Numbered from the stretch's first letter, positions 43,180 to 51,845 are shown. The stretch is 52,175 nucleotides of DNA from Borreliella japonica (GCF_900099615.1 NZ_FMTE01000005.1:1-52175); one strand, 5' to 3'. The notes: generated from the letters alone by a model not told the origin. Numbers and translations: made by a program.

Positions 43180-43803
43180 TTAATAAATAAATTCTTTTAA
43201 TTTTGAAGCATTGGTTAATATTTTTAGAGTATTGAAAATGTTTTGGCTTACTTTAATGTAATATTTTTTATTAGAATAAGAAGAATAGAAAAGTTTAAGC
43301 TTGCTCAAGCTTTTTTGAAATTTGGTAAAGTTGAGATATTTCCAGCTATGATTGGTTGATACGTAAAATGAGCTTCCAAATTGCAAATCACCAGATTTGT
43401 TGTTAGCCAAGATTGCTTTGTTTATGCTTAATAAGCTGTGGTAATGAAACAAGGGCATTAAATTAATTTCCCTTTTTTGTTTATCTTCAAAATTTAAACA
43501 ACATCTTATGTAGTTATTTTCATAAAAATAATTAAAATCTTTATGGTTTTTTAATTTAAGCAGGTTTTTTAAACCCGCTTTATCCATATTATTTTTGTGA
43601 GCCAATATGCTTATTGATTTTAGTTTGCCTTTTGTAGTTGCAATTTTATCGTATTGTCCCAAATACTGTGATTCTGATTTTACTTCAATTTTTGCATTTG
43701 AGTCTATATTGTAAGTTCTAATGTAAAATTGTGTACAAAGAATAGCGTTTAAGGGCTTTGTATATTGGTTTTTGTGAATTAGATTATATTTAACTGCATT
43801 CAT
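43180..43803 (-). CDS. Signal-less paralogue of P27 (BBA61 type)
   Basis: 207 aa. From about residue 20 it parallels the P27-type protein: TKGKLKSISIL against TQGKVESLSIL, a FYENNYIRCCLNF strand against FFQNQDLLFVLNL, and NTLKILTNASKLKEFIY at the end. The lipoprotein signal and tether are missing: the chain starts MNAVKYNLIHKNQ. RBS AAGAGA. Either a cytosolic form or a gene that lost its export signal. I recognise no domain. Confidence 0.75.
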   Translation of the reverse strand: MNAVKYNLIHKNQYTKPLNAILCTQFYIRTYNIDSNAKIEVKSESQYLGQYDKIATTKGKLKSISILAHKNNMDKAGLKNLLKLKNHKDFNYFYENNYIRCCLNFEDKQKREINLMPLFHYHSLLSINKAILANNKSGDLQFGSSFYVSTNHSWKYLNFTKFQKSLSKLKLFYSSYSNKKYYIKVSQNIFNTLKILTNASKLKEFIY

Positions 43804-44050
43804 ATTTATCTCTTGTAATACTTAGATTGTTTAAATTCTTATTTAAAATACTCAAAGTTGTGTACATATAAATTATTTAATTATTCCTCAGTCCAAATTA
43901 TTTATATAAATTATCATTTTATATAAATTTTATCAATAGTTTTTATATTATTTTATAATATTTTTTTTTGAAATAAATAATCAATTAATATTGATTATTT
44001 TAAAATTATATTTTAATATAGTATAAATTTTAAATAAGGAGAATTAAATA
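43804..44050 (+). promoter_or_regulatory. lp6.6 upstream region and promoter
   Basis: TTGATT at 43991-43996, 17 bp, TAATAT at 44014-44019, then RBS AAGGAG at about 44036. A 10-bp inverted repeat (about 43977-44000, ATTGATTATT arms) overlaps the -35, a candidate operator for this tick-phase gene. The rest is AT-rich and divergent from the BBA61-type gene. Confidence 0.5.
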
Positions 44051-44227
44051 ATGACAAAATTAATGTACGCTATATTTTTAAGCACAATATTATTTATTGC
44101 TTGCGAAACTACAAGAATTTCAGATGAGATGGAAAATACTAGCGATGACGATTCAAAAGTTACAACCCCAATGCAAGATAAGTCTATGAAATCAACTAAA
44201 AAATCTATGAAGTCAATTAAAAAGTAA
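44051..44227 (+). CDS. lp6.6: Lipoprotein Lp6.6 (BBA62)
   Basis: 58 aa. MTKLMYAIFLSTILFIAC gives lipobox LFIAC (Cys 18); ETTRISDEMENTSDDDSK and the KSMKSTKKSMKSIKK end are those of Lp6.6, a subsurface outer-membrane lipoprotein expressed in ticks and repressed in mammals. The KSMKS repeat is shorter than in B31 as I remember it. RBS AAGGAGA. Confidence 0.95.
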   Translation: MTKLMYAIFLSTILFIACETTRISDEMENTSDDDSKVTTPMQDKSMKSTKKSMKSIKK

Positions 44228-44354
44228 TAATCGTTACTTTTAGATTAATTTAAAATAATACTAGTAATTTTTTAAAAAAACTTTTTTGATAAATTTTATT
44301 AAAAAAGTTTTTAGTTTTTTAAACTGAAAACTTTTTTATTTGCTTAAATGTAAA

Positions 44355-44384
44355 AAAAAAGAGACCCTAAAAGGTCTCTTTTTT
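44355..44384. terminator. Bidirectional terminator, lp6.6 and BBA64-type gene
   Basis: 12-bp perfect stem (44355-44366 with 44373-44384) flanked by A and T runs, between convergent genes. Another AT-rich hairpin lies upstream at about 44275-44315. Confidence 0.85.
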
Positions 44385-44405
44385 CTTTTGGAGAGTAAAT
44401 CGGAA

Positions 44406-45374
44406 TTACTGAATTGGGGCAAGAATATTAGTAGTTGTATTTACCAAATTTAAAATTATATTGTGAATATCTGCTAATAGAGCTTTTGAATTTTTTAATG
44501 TTAAGTTTTCATTTAATTTTAAAAGATCGGTTCGTAATTCGGGATTAGTATTGTATTCTTTAATAATGTCATCTACATCTTTTAGCCATTTTTCTTTAAG
44601 TGTTGTAAGTTGATTAAAATCATAGTAGAGTGTTTTTAAATTAGATTTGTTTAGATGTTGTAGCTTGTCTTTTACAGTTAATATTTTTGCGCCGATTTCT
44701 TCCATTGCTAATTGAATGCTAAAGCCTCTGTTTATAAGCATTTCTTTAATCAAGCTTAGGTAGTTTAAATCTTGGCTAAGTTTTGATAAAATTTTTCCAA
44801 GATTTAAAATTGTGCCTTCATTAAAATTTAAAGATGTGTAAAGCATTCTTCTTTCATCTAAATATACGTTTTCATCAAAATGAACTGTTGAATTTGCATT
44901 GAAAAATATTTTGCTAAATATTTCTTTTTTCATTCCAAATTGATCATCAGGTTCGCCCTTGTTAGAATCAATATCTCTTGTTTGAATAATATTCTCAGAT
45001 CTCTCTAGTATTTTTTGTATCAACTCTTTAGCCTCAGGATCTATTATTTGCTTTGGAGCATTAGCATTAGCTTTGTTAGGTTGTTGTAAAGCTGCTAAGT
45101 TTTGTTTGTTTTTAATATTGCCAGCTGCGATTTTTGCTGGATTTTTTAAAACATTAATAGCAGCAAGCAGATTATCTGTTTTTGGTTTGTCATGTTGAGT
45201 GTTTTTAGACACTTTTTCAATGTTTGATGAGTTATTTTTAATTGTTTTTGGTTTTACTTTTTTACTTTGGTTTTCTTTATTATTGTCTTTAACGACCTCT
45301 TGTGAGCAAGAAAGCAAAATTAGCGCAGTTAATATATGCAATAAAAATATTGCAATTAATTTATTTTTTTTCAA
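44406..45374 (-). CDS. PFam54 lipoprotein P35 (BBA64 type)
   Basis: 322 aa, lipobox LLSC (Cys 23), a Lys/Asn tether to about residue 120, then the PFam54 helical domain: PDDQFGMKKEIFSKIFF, ERRMLYTSLNFNEGTILNLG, GFSIQLAMEEIGAKILTVKD. Matches BBA64, a surface protein induced on feeding and needed for tick-bite transmission. First of the minus-strand PFam54 array in coordinate order; it has its own terminator and AT-rich dyad upstream. Confidence 0.9.
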   Translation of the reverse strand: MKKNKLIAIFLLHILTALILLSCSQEVVKDNNKENQSKKVKPKTIKNNSSNIEKVSKNTQHDKPKTDNLLAAINVLKNPAKIAAGNIKNKQNLAALQQPNKANANAPKQIIDPEAKELIQKILERSENIIQTRDIDSNKGEPDDQFGMKKEIFSKIFFNANSTVHFDENVYLDERRMLYTSLNFNEGTILNLGKILSKLSQDLNYLSLIKEMLINRGFSIQLAMEEIGAKILTVKDKLQHLNKSNLKTLYYDFNQLTTLKEKWLKDVDDIIKEYNTNPELRTDLLKLNENLTLKNSKALLADIHNIILNLVNTTTNILAPIQ

Positions 45375-45483
45375 AATGTTATCCTTTAATAAAAATTTTA
45401 AGTAATTATTATTAATTAATAATTTTAATTACCCAATTAATAACTTTAATTCAAAATTGTTATTGTACAAAAAAAATCGAAAA

Positions 45484-45505
45484 AAAGAGAGCTTAAGCTC
45501 TCTTT
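45484..45505 (-). terminator. Terminator of the BBA65-type gene
   Basis: 22-bp perfect palindrome (AAAGAGAGCTTAAGCTCTCT and on), with T-rich sequence beyond it on the minus strand. Confidence 0.8.
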
Positions 45506-45536
45506 GGGTAGAGGTTTTATTTTTTTTCATAAATTT

Positions 45537-46418
45537 TTAAATTTTATTACATTTAAATAATGTGTCTAGGTGAATTAGTGCTTGCTCGGATCTTGAGCAA
45601 ATAGAAATTATTTTATCTTTATATAGTTCTTGGATATGGTCTTTTAGCTTTTCTGTATTGTATTGTAGCTCTAAAGTAGCATTGGAACTTTTAATCAATG
45701 TTTCTATTGTATTTAGCCATTCTTTTTTTATTTCGACTAAATCAACAATTACAGCGTAAATTTCTTCTAAAGTATTTTTATTAAAAGTATTTTCTTTTAG
45801 CGTATTTATGTTAATTGATAAATCTTCAAGTGCAACTTCAAATCTTTGTTGAATCTGTATGCCCCTTGATATTTTTTTTATTGTATCATGGGCTTTTGGG
45901 TTCTTGTAAAGCTTGTTTACAATTTCTGCTAAATTGAAAATGTCAGTAGTGTTGTAGCTTAATGATGAATAAAATTGTCTTCTCATTTTTTGAGATTCTG
46001 TTAAGCTTGAATTCATTTTTTCTCTGAGTTTTTCTCCATTTTTAGAGTTTATTTTGTAAACATTGATTAGCTCAAACATGCTATTTTTTAGTCCAAATTG
46101 GCTAGGTATTTCTGTTTGAAGCCGGTCTCTTTTTATTATTGGCATTTCTCTTGTCAAAATTTCAGAAAGCTTGTCAATTAGATCTGTTTTGTCTTTTATG
46201 GGAATCTTTAGATCTTTTGTTGATCTTTGATCTACTTGTTTTTTTGTGTCTTTTTGAAGATTTAATTCATTGTCTTTTGTTTCTGTAAATTTTGTTTCTG
46301 TAAAGTTTGTTTCTGTAAAACTTGCTATTTTTTTTTGATCATCTGAGTAGTTTAGCTTACAAGAGAAAAATGTTATTATCCCGGATGTTATAAATATTGA
46401 TAATTTTATTTTATTCAA
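45537..46418 (-). CDS. PFam54 lipoprotein (BBA65 type)
   Basis: 293 aa, lipobox FFSC (Cys 20). The tether carries FTET repeated three times (15-bp DNA repeats at 46277-46321). The helical PFam54 domain follows: PSQFGLKNSMFELINVYKIN, RRQFYSSLSYNTTDIFNLAE, IQIQQRFEVALEDLSININT-like segments. Position fits BBA65. Surface lipoprotein, function unknown. Confidence 0.85.
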   Translation of the reverse strand: MNKIKLSIFITSGIITFFSCKLNYSDDQKKIASFTETNFTETKFTETKDNELNLQKDTKKQVDQRSTKDLKIPIKDKTDLIDKLSEILTREMPIIKRDRLQTEIPSQFGLKNSMFELINVYKINSKNGEKLREKMNSSLTESQKMRRQFYSSLSYNTTDIFNLAEIVNKLYKNPKAHDTIKKISRGIQIQQRFEVALEDLSININTLKENTFNKNTLEEIYAVIVDLVEIKKEWLNTIETLIKSSNATLELQYNTEKLKDHIQELYKDKIISICSRSEQALIHLDTLFKCNKI

Positions 46419-46514
46419 AATTTGATCCTTTAATAAAAATTTTAAGTAAAATTTAATTATTTAAAATTAATACTTAATTATTTAAATTTAGTTCAAATTT
46501 GAAATTAAACAACC

Positions 46515-46547
46515 AAAAAAAGAAGAGATTTTATCCCTTCTTTTTTT
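46515..46547 (-). terminator. Terminator of the BBA66-type gene
   Basis: A- and T-rich stem with one mismatch and a T run on the minus strand side. Confidence 0.65.
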
Positions 46548-46589
46548 TAAAATTGTTGTAAAATAATTTATTTTAGAATTTTAAATAAA

Positions 46590-47792
46590 TTATTTAAATT
46601 CTGTTATGCTAATGTATAAGTCAAGAACAGACTGGCGAGCGTTTTGCATTTTATCTAGATACTTAGTTTTAATGTCTTGTGCTAAAGATTTAGAATCTTT
46701 TAGGCTTGAATTTGAGCTTGCATTGGAAATAAGAGCTTCAACTTGTTTTGACCATTCTTTTTTTCCAGTTAATATTGTATTTAATTTTGATTCAAGCTCT
46801 TTTATCTTGATGTCAAAATTAAAGCTACTAATTTTATCGTTTAAAAACTCTTGGTTAAGGATTTCAATTTTTTTCTCTAGTTCTTCTAGTGCAAGCTCGA
46901 AAGAAATTTGTATTCCAAGTCCTGATATTATTAATGATCTGATTAAGCTGTGATTTTGATCCTCTTTGTAAAGTGTTTCCATTATTGATCCAAATTGTGT
47001 GGTTTTTAGTTGATCAAAATTCATAATAGCATAGAATTTATTTCTTTCATTTTCTGCTTCTGGTGTGTTAGAGCTAAGCTGTGGCGCATAACTTCGATCA
47101 AAAACCGAAATATTTGAAATGACATCTAGCAGAGCAAATGCAGAATCTTTCATTTTAAATTGATCGTAAGTTTCTCTAAATCCGTTGTTGTTTTTTATTT
47201 TGTTTTTTTCTTCAGAAATTCTTCCAAGAAGGTTATTTCTTGATGTTTGTGATTTAATGCTAGATGCTTGGACAAAGCTTGACTGAGCTTGTTTTAACAG
47301 CATGGAAGAATTGTTACTTTGCAAGTCCATTAAGTTTAAGTTTGTGTGTATATTTGATTCATCTAAACTGTAGGTTGTATGTTTTTGAGGTTTTTTAATT
47401 TTTTTGTTAGTAATTTTTGTACCTTTAGACCCAGTTTTAACCTGGGTAGGTGCTGTTTGTTTTGATGGTGTGACTTTTGCTTTTGTTTTTGCATTTTTTA
47501 TATTTTCTTTGGGTAGATCTGTTGGGGGAGTTGCTTTAAAATGTAAAATTTGCAGTTCATGATCTTTTGTTGATTGCAGTTGGTTTTGTAGCTCTGCTAC
47601 TTCGGCAGTGTCTGTTTTGTTTTGCTCAGCATTTGAGTTTGTTTTAATTGTTGTTGCTCGATTATCTGTTGCGCTATTGAGAAGTTTTTCTATTTTGTTT
47701 TTATTTTCTTTGCTTAGATTAGCATCAATTGTGCAAGAAGATAAAAACAAGGCTACTGTGAACTTTAAATGTATTAATGATTTAATTTTCAA
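46590..47792 (-). CDS. PFam54 lipoprotein (BBA66 type)
   Basis: 400 aa, lipobox LSSC (Cys 20). The longest member here: a tether of about 200 residues rich in Thr/Lys/Gln precedes the PFam54 domain (YDQFKMKDSAFALLDVISNI, RNKFYAIMNFDQLKTTQFGS, GLGIQISFELALEELEKKIE). Matches BBA66, a surface lipoprotein that aids transmission from tick to mammal. Own terminator, own upstream dyad. Confidence 0.85.
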   Translation of the reverse strand: MKIKSLIHLKFTVALFLSSCTIDANLSKENKNKIEKLLNSATDNRATTIKTNSNAEQNKTDTAEVAELQNQLQSTKDHELQILHFKATPPTDLPKENIKNAKTKAKVTPSKQTAPTQVKTGSKGTKITNKKIKKPQKHTTYSLDESNIHTNLNLMDLQSNNSSMLLKQAQSSFVQASSIKSQTSRNNLLGRISEEKNKIKNNNGFRETYDQFKMKDSAFALLDVISNISVFDRSYAPQLSSNTPEAENERNKFYAIMNFDQLKTTQFGSIMETLYKEDQNHSLIRSLIISGLGIQISFELALEELEKKIEILNQEFLNDKISSFNFDIKIKELESKLNTILTGKKEWSKQVEALISNASSNSSLKDSKSLAQDIKTKYLDKMQNARQSVLDLYISITEFK

Positions 47793-47908
47793 AATATTAT
47801 CCTTTGATTTCTTTTTAATGAATTTTAATAATTAAAATTAATTAAAATTTAAAATTAATTACTAATTAATAAAAACTTAGTTCAAATTAGAAAATAATCA
47901 ATAAATAT

Positions 47909-47943
47909 AAAAAAAAGAGCAAAAGACTTTTGCTCTTTTTTTT
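47909..47943 (-). terminator. Terminator of a PFam54 gene
   Basis: 17-bp perfect stem with 1 nt loop (GAGCAAAAG / CTTTTGCTC core, A8 and T8 flanks). Confidence 0.85.
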
Positions 47944-47952
47944 ATTGGACGA

Positions 47953-48669
47953 TTATAAGTTTTCTTGCAATTCTCTTCCAATTTCTATCATTAAATCGTA
48001 AATTTCATCTGAGTCCGGTTTTAATGTATTTTCATAGGTTGTTTTTAGGTATGCTTCCAGTTCTTCAATATTGTCTTGAAGATTCTTATTGTCATTGTAA
48101 GTGATAATAATTTTGTCTATGTTTTTGATCCATTGTTGTTGCATCCCCAGAATTTTATTGATTTTATTTTTAATATCCTTTAATTTTTCTTTGCTGTTAA
48201 AGTCAATAAGATCATCTTTTCTTTTGTTTATGTCAAGAATAGCAATTTCTAGTGGATTTTGAACAAAAATTGATCCTCTGTCGATTATTGACCCAATCAA
48301 AGTTACAAGTTCAGGCTTTTTTGCTATTATTGGATAAAAAGCTGTAAGGTAGCTCTTTTGTGTTATGACTTTATAAAAAATTTCTATTAGTCTTTTAATT
48401 CTGGTTTTATTGTACTCAAGAGATGAATAAAACTGTCTTCTGTAATCTTTGTAAAGTTCACCGTTTTTTTGAATAAAATTAAAAATGCTTTTTATTTGGG
48501 CAAACTCCAATTCTTCTTCTTTTTTGTCGCTTTCTATTTTTTCTACTACGGGTTTGATTATTTTCTCTATTTTCTCGACAAGCTCTTTTTTAAAGCCAAT
48601 TAAACTACATGAACACAAAAGTAGCGTTGTTGTTGCTAGCTTGGTAAGCGATAATATGTATTTTTTCAC
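47953..48669 (-). CDS. PFam54 lipoprotein, CspA-region paralogue 1
   Basis: 238 aa, lipobox LLCSC (Cys 21). Short tether, then PFam54 domain: YRRQFYSSLEYNKTRIKRLI, KPELVTLIGSIIDRGSIFVQ, KILGMQQQWIKNIDKII. The usual DQFGM/AxxFDFL element is degenerate (FAQIKSIFNFI). Members of this region bind factor H, C7 or plasminogen in other strains; which one, if any, cannot be read from sequence. Confidence 0.8.
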   Translation of the reverse strand: MKKYILSLTKLATTTLLLCSCSLIGFKKELVEKIEKIIKPVVEKIESDKKEEELEFAQIKSIFNFIQKNGELYKDYRRQFYSSLEYNKTRIKRLIEIFYKVITQKSYLTAFYPIIAKKPELVTLIGSIIDRGSIFVQNPLEIAILDINKRKDDLIDFNSKEKLKDIKNKINKILGMQQQWIKNIDKIIITYNDNKNLQDNIEELEAYLKTTYENTLKPDSDEIYDLMIEIGRELQENL

Positions 48670-48754
48670 AATATTCTCCTTTTATAAAAATGTATTTCAA
48701 ATTGTTTTGTTCTAAGTAAATACAAAAACAGGAATTGTTTAGTCTTGAGATAAT

Positions 48755-49483
48755 TCAATTTTGATTCCTAGATATTGTTAGATTTGGTAAATTGTAATGG
48801 TGAGAATTTAATATTTCTTTTATTTTTTCAATTGCATCTGTTGTGTCATATTTTTCTGGTTTGATTTCGCGTCTAATGTGTTCTGTTAGGTTTTGAGCGT
48901 CTTCTTTGATTTTTTCTAAATTTTCGTTGTAGTTAAGAATAATTTCATCTATCTTTTTGATCCAATTTTGTTTTATTTCAAAAAGTTCTTTTATTACAGC
49001 TTCAAGAGTTTTTAGGTTTTCTTTGCCCAGATTTTTTAATTCATCCTTGTCATCAGATATTTTTAAAATTATCTCTTCAAGGTTTTTTTGAATGCTAGAA
49101 TATCCTATTTTGACAACTTCTTCAATTAATTGATGATGTTGTTGCTGTTGTTGTTTGTAAATTTGTGTGAGTATTTTCCCAAAGTTTACAATTCTTGTTG
49201 TATTGTAATCCAAAGAAGAGTAAAAAAGTCTTCTTTCATTTTTTTTTGAGTCTGAGTTGAGTTTTGCAAGCTTAAGAGCAGTTGTATCTGCATTAAAGAC
49301 TGAATGTTTCATTCCAAACTGATCAGAGTCTTCAGTTTTGTCTTTATATTGTTCTACTTTTTCTTTAAATTCTTTTATTTTTGTTGATATTCTTTGGGTT
49401 ATTGTTCCTTGAAATAAGTTGCAAGAGCACAAAAGAAGCGTTGTAATGACAATATTGGTTAATATTAGATCATTTTTTTTCAA
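48755..49483 (-). CDS. PFam54 lipoprotein, CspA-region paralogue 2
   Basis: 242 aa, lipobox LLCSC (Cys 21). PFam54 features: SDQFGMKHSVFNADTTALKL, RRLFYSSLDYNTTRIVNFGK, ELFEIKQNWIKKIDEIILNY. A QQQQQHHQ run at about 110 comes from short CAA-type repeats. The upstream region resembles that of the neighbouring gene, indicating tandem duplication. Ligand unknown. Confidence 0.8.
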   Translation of the reverse strand: MKKNDLILTNIVITTLLLCSCNLFQGTITQRISTKIKEFKEKVEQYKDKTEDSDQFGMKHSVFNADTTALKLAKLNSDSKKNERRLFYSSLDYNTTRIVNFGKILTQIYKQQQQQHHQLIEEVVKIGYSSIQKNLEEIILKISDDKDELKNLGKENLKTLEAVIKELFEIKQNWIKKIDEIILNYNENLEKIKEDAQNLTEHIRREIKPEKYDTTDAIEKIKEILNSHHYNLPNLTISRNQN

Positions 49484-49647
49484 AATATTCTCCTTTTATA
49501 AAAATGTGATAATAATATGCAATACAAAATGATTTTTAGTACATATTACAAATGTATATCAAATTATTTAAAGTTTAAATTTAAACTTTAAATAAAATTA
49601 AAAGATGTTTTTGTTTTTAGTTTGGATTTAGGTTGAATAAGTAAAAA

Positions 49648-49673
49648 AAAAGAGAAGTCAAAACCTCTCTTTT
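49648..49673 (-). terminator. Terminator of the CspA-like gene
   Basis: 10-bp stem with one mismatch, followed by an A/T-run. A close copy of this region, with the same flanking sequence, recurs about 1.24 kb further right. Confidence 0.65.
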
Positions 49674-49710
49674 AAAAAATCAAGTGCAACTTATTAAATT
49701 TTTTTCTGTA

Positions 49711-50679
49711 TTAATAGGTGGAATATAAAGGATTTAATGAAGAATTAAAGTCTTTGAAATTTTCATTCATATGGTTTGCTAGTTTTTCATCATCGGTTTT
49801 AATGTTCTGAGAATTTTGATTGTAAGCATCAATAGTTTCGTTTAAGGTTTTTGCGAACCTTTGTTTTAGCTTTAGATCATATTTCATGTTAACTAGTAGT
49901 TGTTTGGATTCTTCTTGGCTTAGAGTGAGTAATTTATTTGTTATTTTTTCTAAACGGCTGTCTAGGTTTAATTGAATGCCTAGTGATGTGTCATAAATAA
50001 ATTCTTTAGCTATATTTTTGTGTTTGTAATTTTTTAGAAGTTTTTCAAGAATTTCTTTTAATGTCTCTATTTTGTTTGTGTCGTAATTTAAAGATGAGTA
50101 AATTATTCTTTTTAGTTGTATTCGTTTGTCTCCTGAAATATTGTCATCAGAATCGAGTTTAAAAGTTTCTAGGAAATCAAATTGTGTAGTAGCAATGTTA
50201 TCTATTTGTGCATATTCTTGTTTTTTTTCAGTTTCTAGGATTTTGCCAATTTTTTCTAATTTTGAGACCCCATTTTCTTGAGATTCTTGATATAAAAACT
50301 CGTATTTTTGAGATTCTTGATGTAAGAATCTGAATCTTTGAGATTCTTTATTTAAAAACCTATATTTTTGAGATTCTTGATTTGAGGGGTTCCCGAGATC
50401 CCGAGATTGATTTGAATAATTTTTTAGATCTTGAGATTTTTGATTTGAAGGATTCCCGAGATTTTGAGATTCTTGATTTGAAGATCCAGAATCTTGAGAT
50501 TCTTGATTTGAATTCTTTTTGAGACCTTGAGATTTATTTTTAAAATTCTGAGTGGTTTGTTTTGTATTAGTGTGGCTTTTTATTTTGGGATCGATTTTAT
50601 TAACATCACATGAGATGCAAATTAAAGCTAACACTATTGCAATGTTAAGCTTAATTATATTTAATTTATTTTTTGTCAA
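49711..50679 (-). CDS. CspA-like PFam54 lipoprotein with NQESQ repeats
   Basis: 322 aa. The opening MTKNKLNIIKLN, the lipobox ICISC (Cys 24) and KIDPK match B31 CspA (CRASP-1) as I remember it, and so does the helical domain (FDFLETFKL, IYSSLNYDTNKIETLKEILE, LSQEESKQLLVNMK, AKTLNETIDAYNQNSQN). CspA binds factor H and FHL-1. Between tether and domain this copy carries about 80 residues of (N/H/Y)(Q/K)ESQ repeats, eight degenerate units, not remembered from CspA. Complement binding is therefore plausible but untested. Confidence 0.85.
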   Translation of the reverse strand: MTKNKLNIIKLNIAIVLALICISCDVNKIDPKIKSHTNTKQTTQNFKNKSQGLKKNSNQESQDSGSSNQESQNLGNPSNQKSQDLKNYSNQSRDLGNPSNQESQKYRFLNKESQRFRFLHQESQKYEFLYQESQENGVSKLEKIGKILETEKKQEYAQIDNIATTQFDFLETFKLDSDDNISGDKRIQLKRIIYSSLNYDTNKIETLKEILEKLLKNYKHKNIAKEFIYDTSLGIQLNLDSRLEKITNKLLTLSQEESKQLLVNMKYDLKLKQRFAKTLNETIDAYNQNSQNIKTDDEKLANHMNENFKDFNSSLNPLYSTY

Positions 50680-50748
50680 AATATTCTCCTTCTAAATTAG
50701 AATTAATATTTATTAATTCTAATACAAAAAAATAATATAACAACATTA

Positions 50749-50791
50749 TTTTGATTGTCAAATAAAAATAAATATTATTTGACAATCAAAA
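50749..50791. repeat. 17-bp inverted repeat upstream of CspA-like gene
   Basis: Perfect arms 50749-50765 and 50775-50791, 9 nt loop. A second dyad with 13-bp arms (50696-50708 / 50711-50723) lies between it and the start codon. Both lie where promoter and operator are expected. Confidence 0.6.
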
Positions 50792-50886
50792 GATTAAATT
50801 TCTATTGTGCGTTTTAGGTTTTTGTTTTTTTCTAATAATTAGAAGGCATTGCTGTTTTTAGTTTGGATTTGGGTTGAATAAGTAAA

Positions 50887-50913
50887 AAAAAGAGAAGAAT
50901 TAACTTCTCTTTT
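50887..50913 (-). terminator. Terminator copy of the decayed CspA-like gene
   Basis: AAAAGAGAAG / CTTCTCTTTT stem with short AT loop; duplicate of the terminator after the intact gene. Confidence 0.6.
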
Positions 50914-50929
50914 TGTAAATATCAAGTGC

Positions 50930-51250
50930 AACGTATTGCTTTTTCTTGGATTAATAAAGGGGTTTAAAGACCAAAAGTCTTTGAAATTTTCATTTATATT
51001 GTTTGCTGTTTCTTTTAATGTTGCTATTTTTTCTGTTTTGTAATTTAAAGATGAGTAAATTACTCTTTTGATTTAAATTCTTTAGATCTTGAGATTCATT
51101 TTTAAAATTTTGGAGATTTTCTTTTTGATTGATTTGGTTTTTTAGTTTGGTGGGATCGATTTTATTAATATCACATGAGATGTTAATAAAATTCAACATT
51201 GTTTTAATAATCTTATTAAGTTTAATTATGTTAAGTTTGGGTTTTGTCAA
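50930..51250 (-). pseudogene. Decayed CspA-like PFam54 gene
   Basis: The 5' part (MTKPKLNIIKLNKIIKTMLN, Cys in INISC, KIDPTKLKNQ, NESQDLKN) is a copy of the neighbouring CspA-like gene. After about residue 60 the frame is shifted: the other frame reads VIYSSLNYKTEKIATLKE joined directly to NNINENFKDF, the C-terminal segment of the parent. So about two thirds of the helical domain has been deleted in two steps and a frameshift added. Flanking terminator and upstream regions are duplicated too. Left boundary approximate. Confidence 0.8.
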
Positions 51251-51545
51251 AATACTCTCCTTATAAATTAAAATTAATATTTATTAGTTCTAATTCAAAA
51301 TAATATTACAATTATATTGTTTTGAATGTCAAATAAAACCATTATTATTTAGTATTAAAAGATTAAAATTTGATTGTGCGTTTTTAAGATTTTGTTTTAA
51401 TTTTGCAATATTTTAATCCTTTAATACATACACTACTAATTAGTAGTGTATGTGGTTTACAACAGGTTTTTAGTGTTGTTTGAATGTCTTTTAAAATTTT
51501 CATACTTCAGTTGTTATCCATGTATTTCTCTCTTGTATTAGTTTT
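51251..51545. other. Intergenic region with 28-bp palindrome
   Basis: A perfect 28-bp palindrome at 51426-51453 without spacer (centre TAATTA). The part near 51271-51300 is a degenerate copy of the dyad upstream of the CspA-like gene. No ORF. Confidence 0.65.
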
Positions 51546-51845
51546 TCAAAATTTTCTTGAATAGTCTTTTACTTTGTTTGTTCTAAAATTGAACATTAGG
51601 CGTCTTTGTTCATTTTTAGTTAAAAGATTAACAGTCTTTTCAAATGATTCTTGGATTTTAAATCCTGTCCAAAGAATTGAGCCAATAAGATCGTAATGGT
51701 AGTCATTTGGATTTTTAATTACAATGGGGTTTGATTGTAATTCACCTGTTTTTTTTGTGTTGTTTGATTTAGAATAAAAAGAGCATGAGAAGGGTAAAGT
51801 TATTTTAACTAGCTTTACCCTTTTATAAATTGTGTTTCTTTTCAA
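51546..51845 (-). pseudogene. Internally deleted PFam54 remnant
   Basis: A 99-codon frame. A basic N terminus and FSC-like end of a signal sequence (the hydrophobic core is short and odd) are followed by a Pro/Asn/Tyr linker, then LIGSILWTGFKIQESFEKTV, which corresponds to the mid-domain LIxxxxxxGxxIQxxxE helix of PFam54. The preceding Y-S-S-L helix is absent and the chain stops soon after. Best read as a PFam54 gene with internal and 3' deletions; it may still be translated. Confidence 0.5.
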
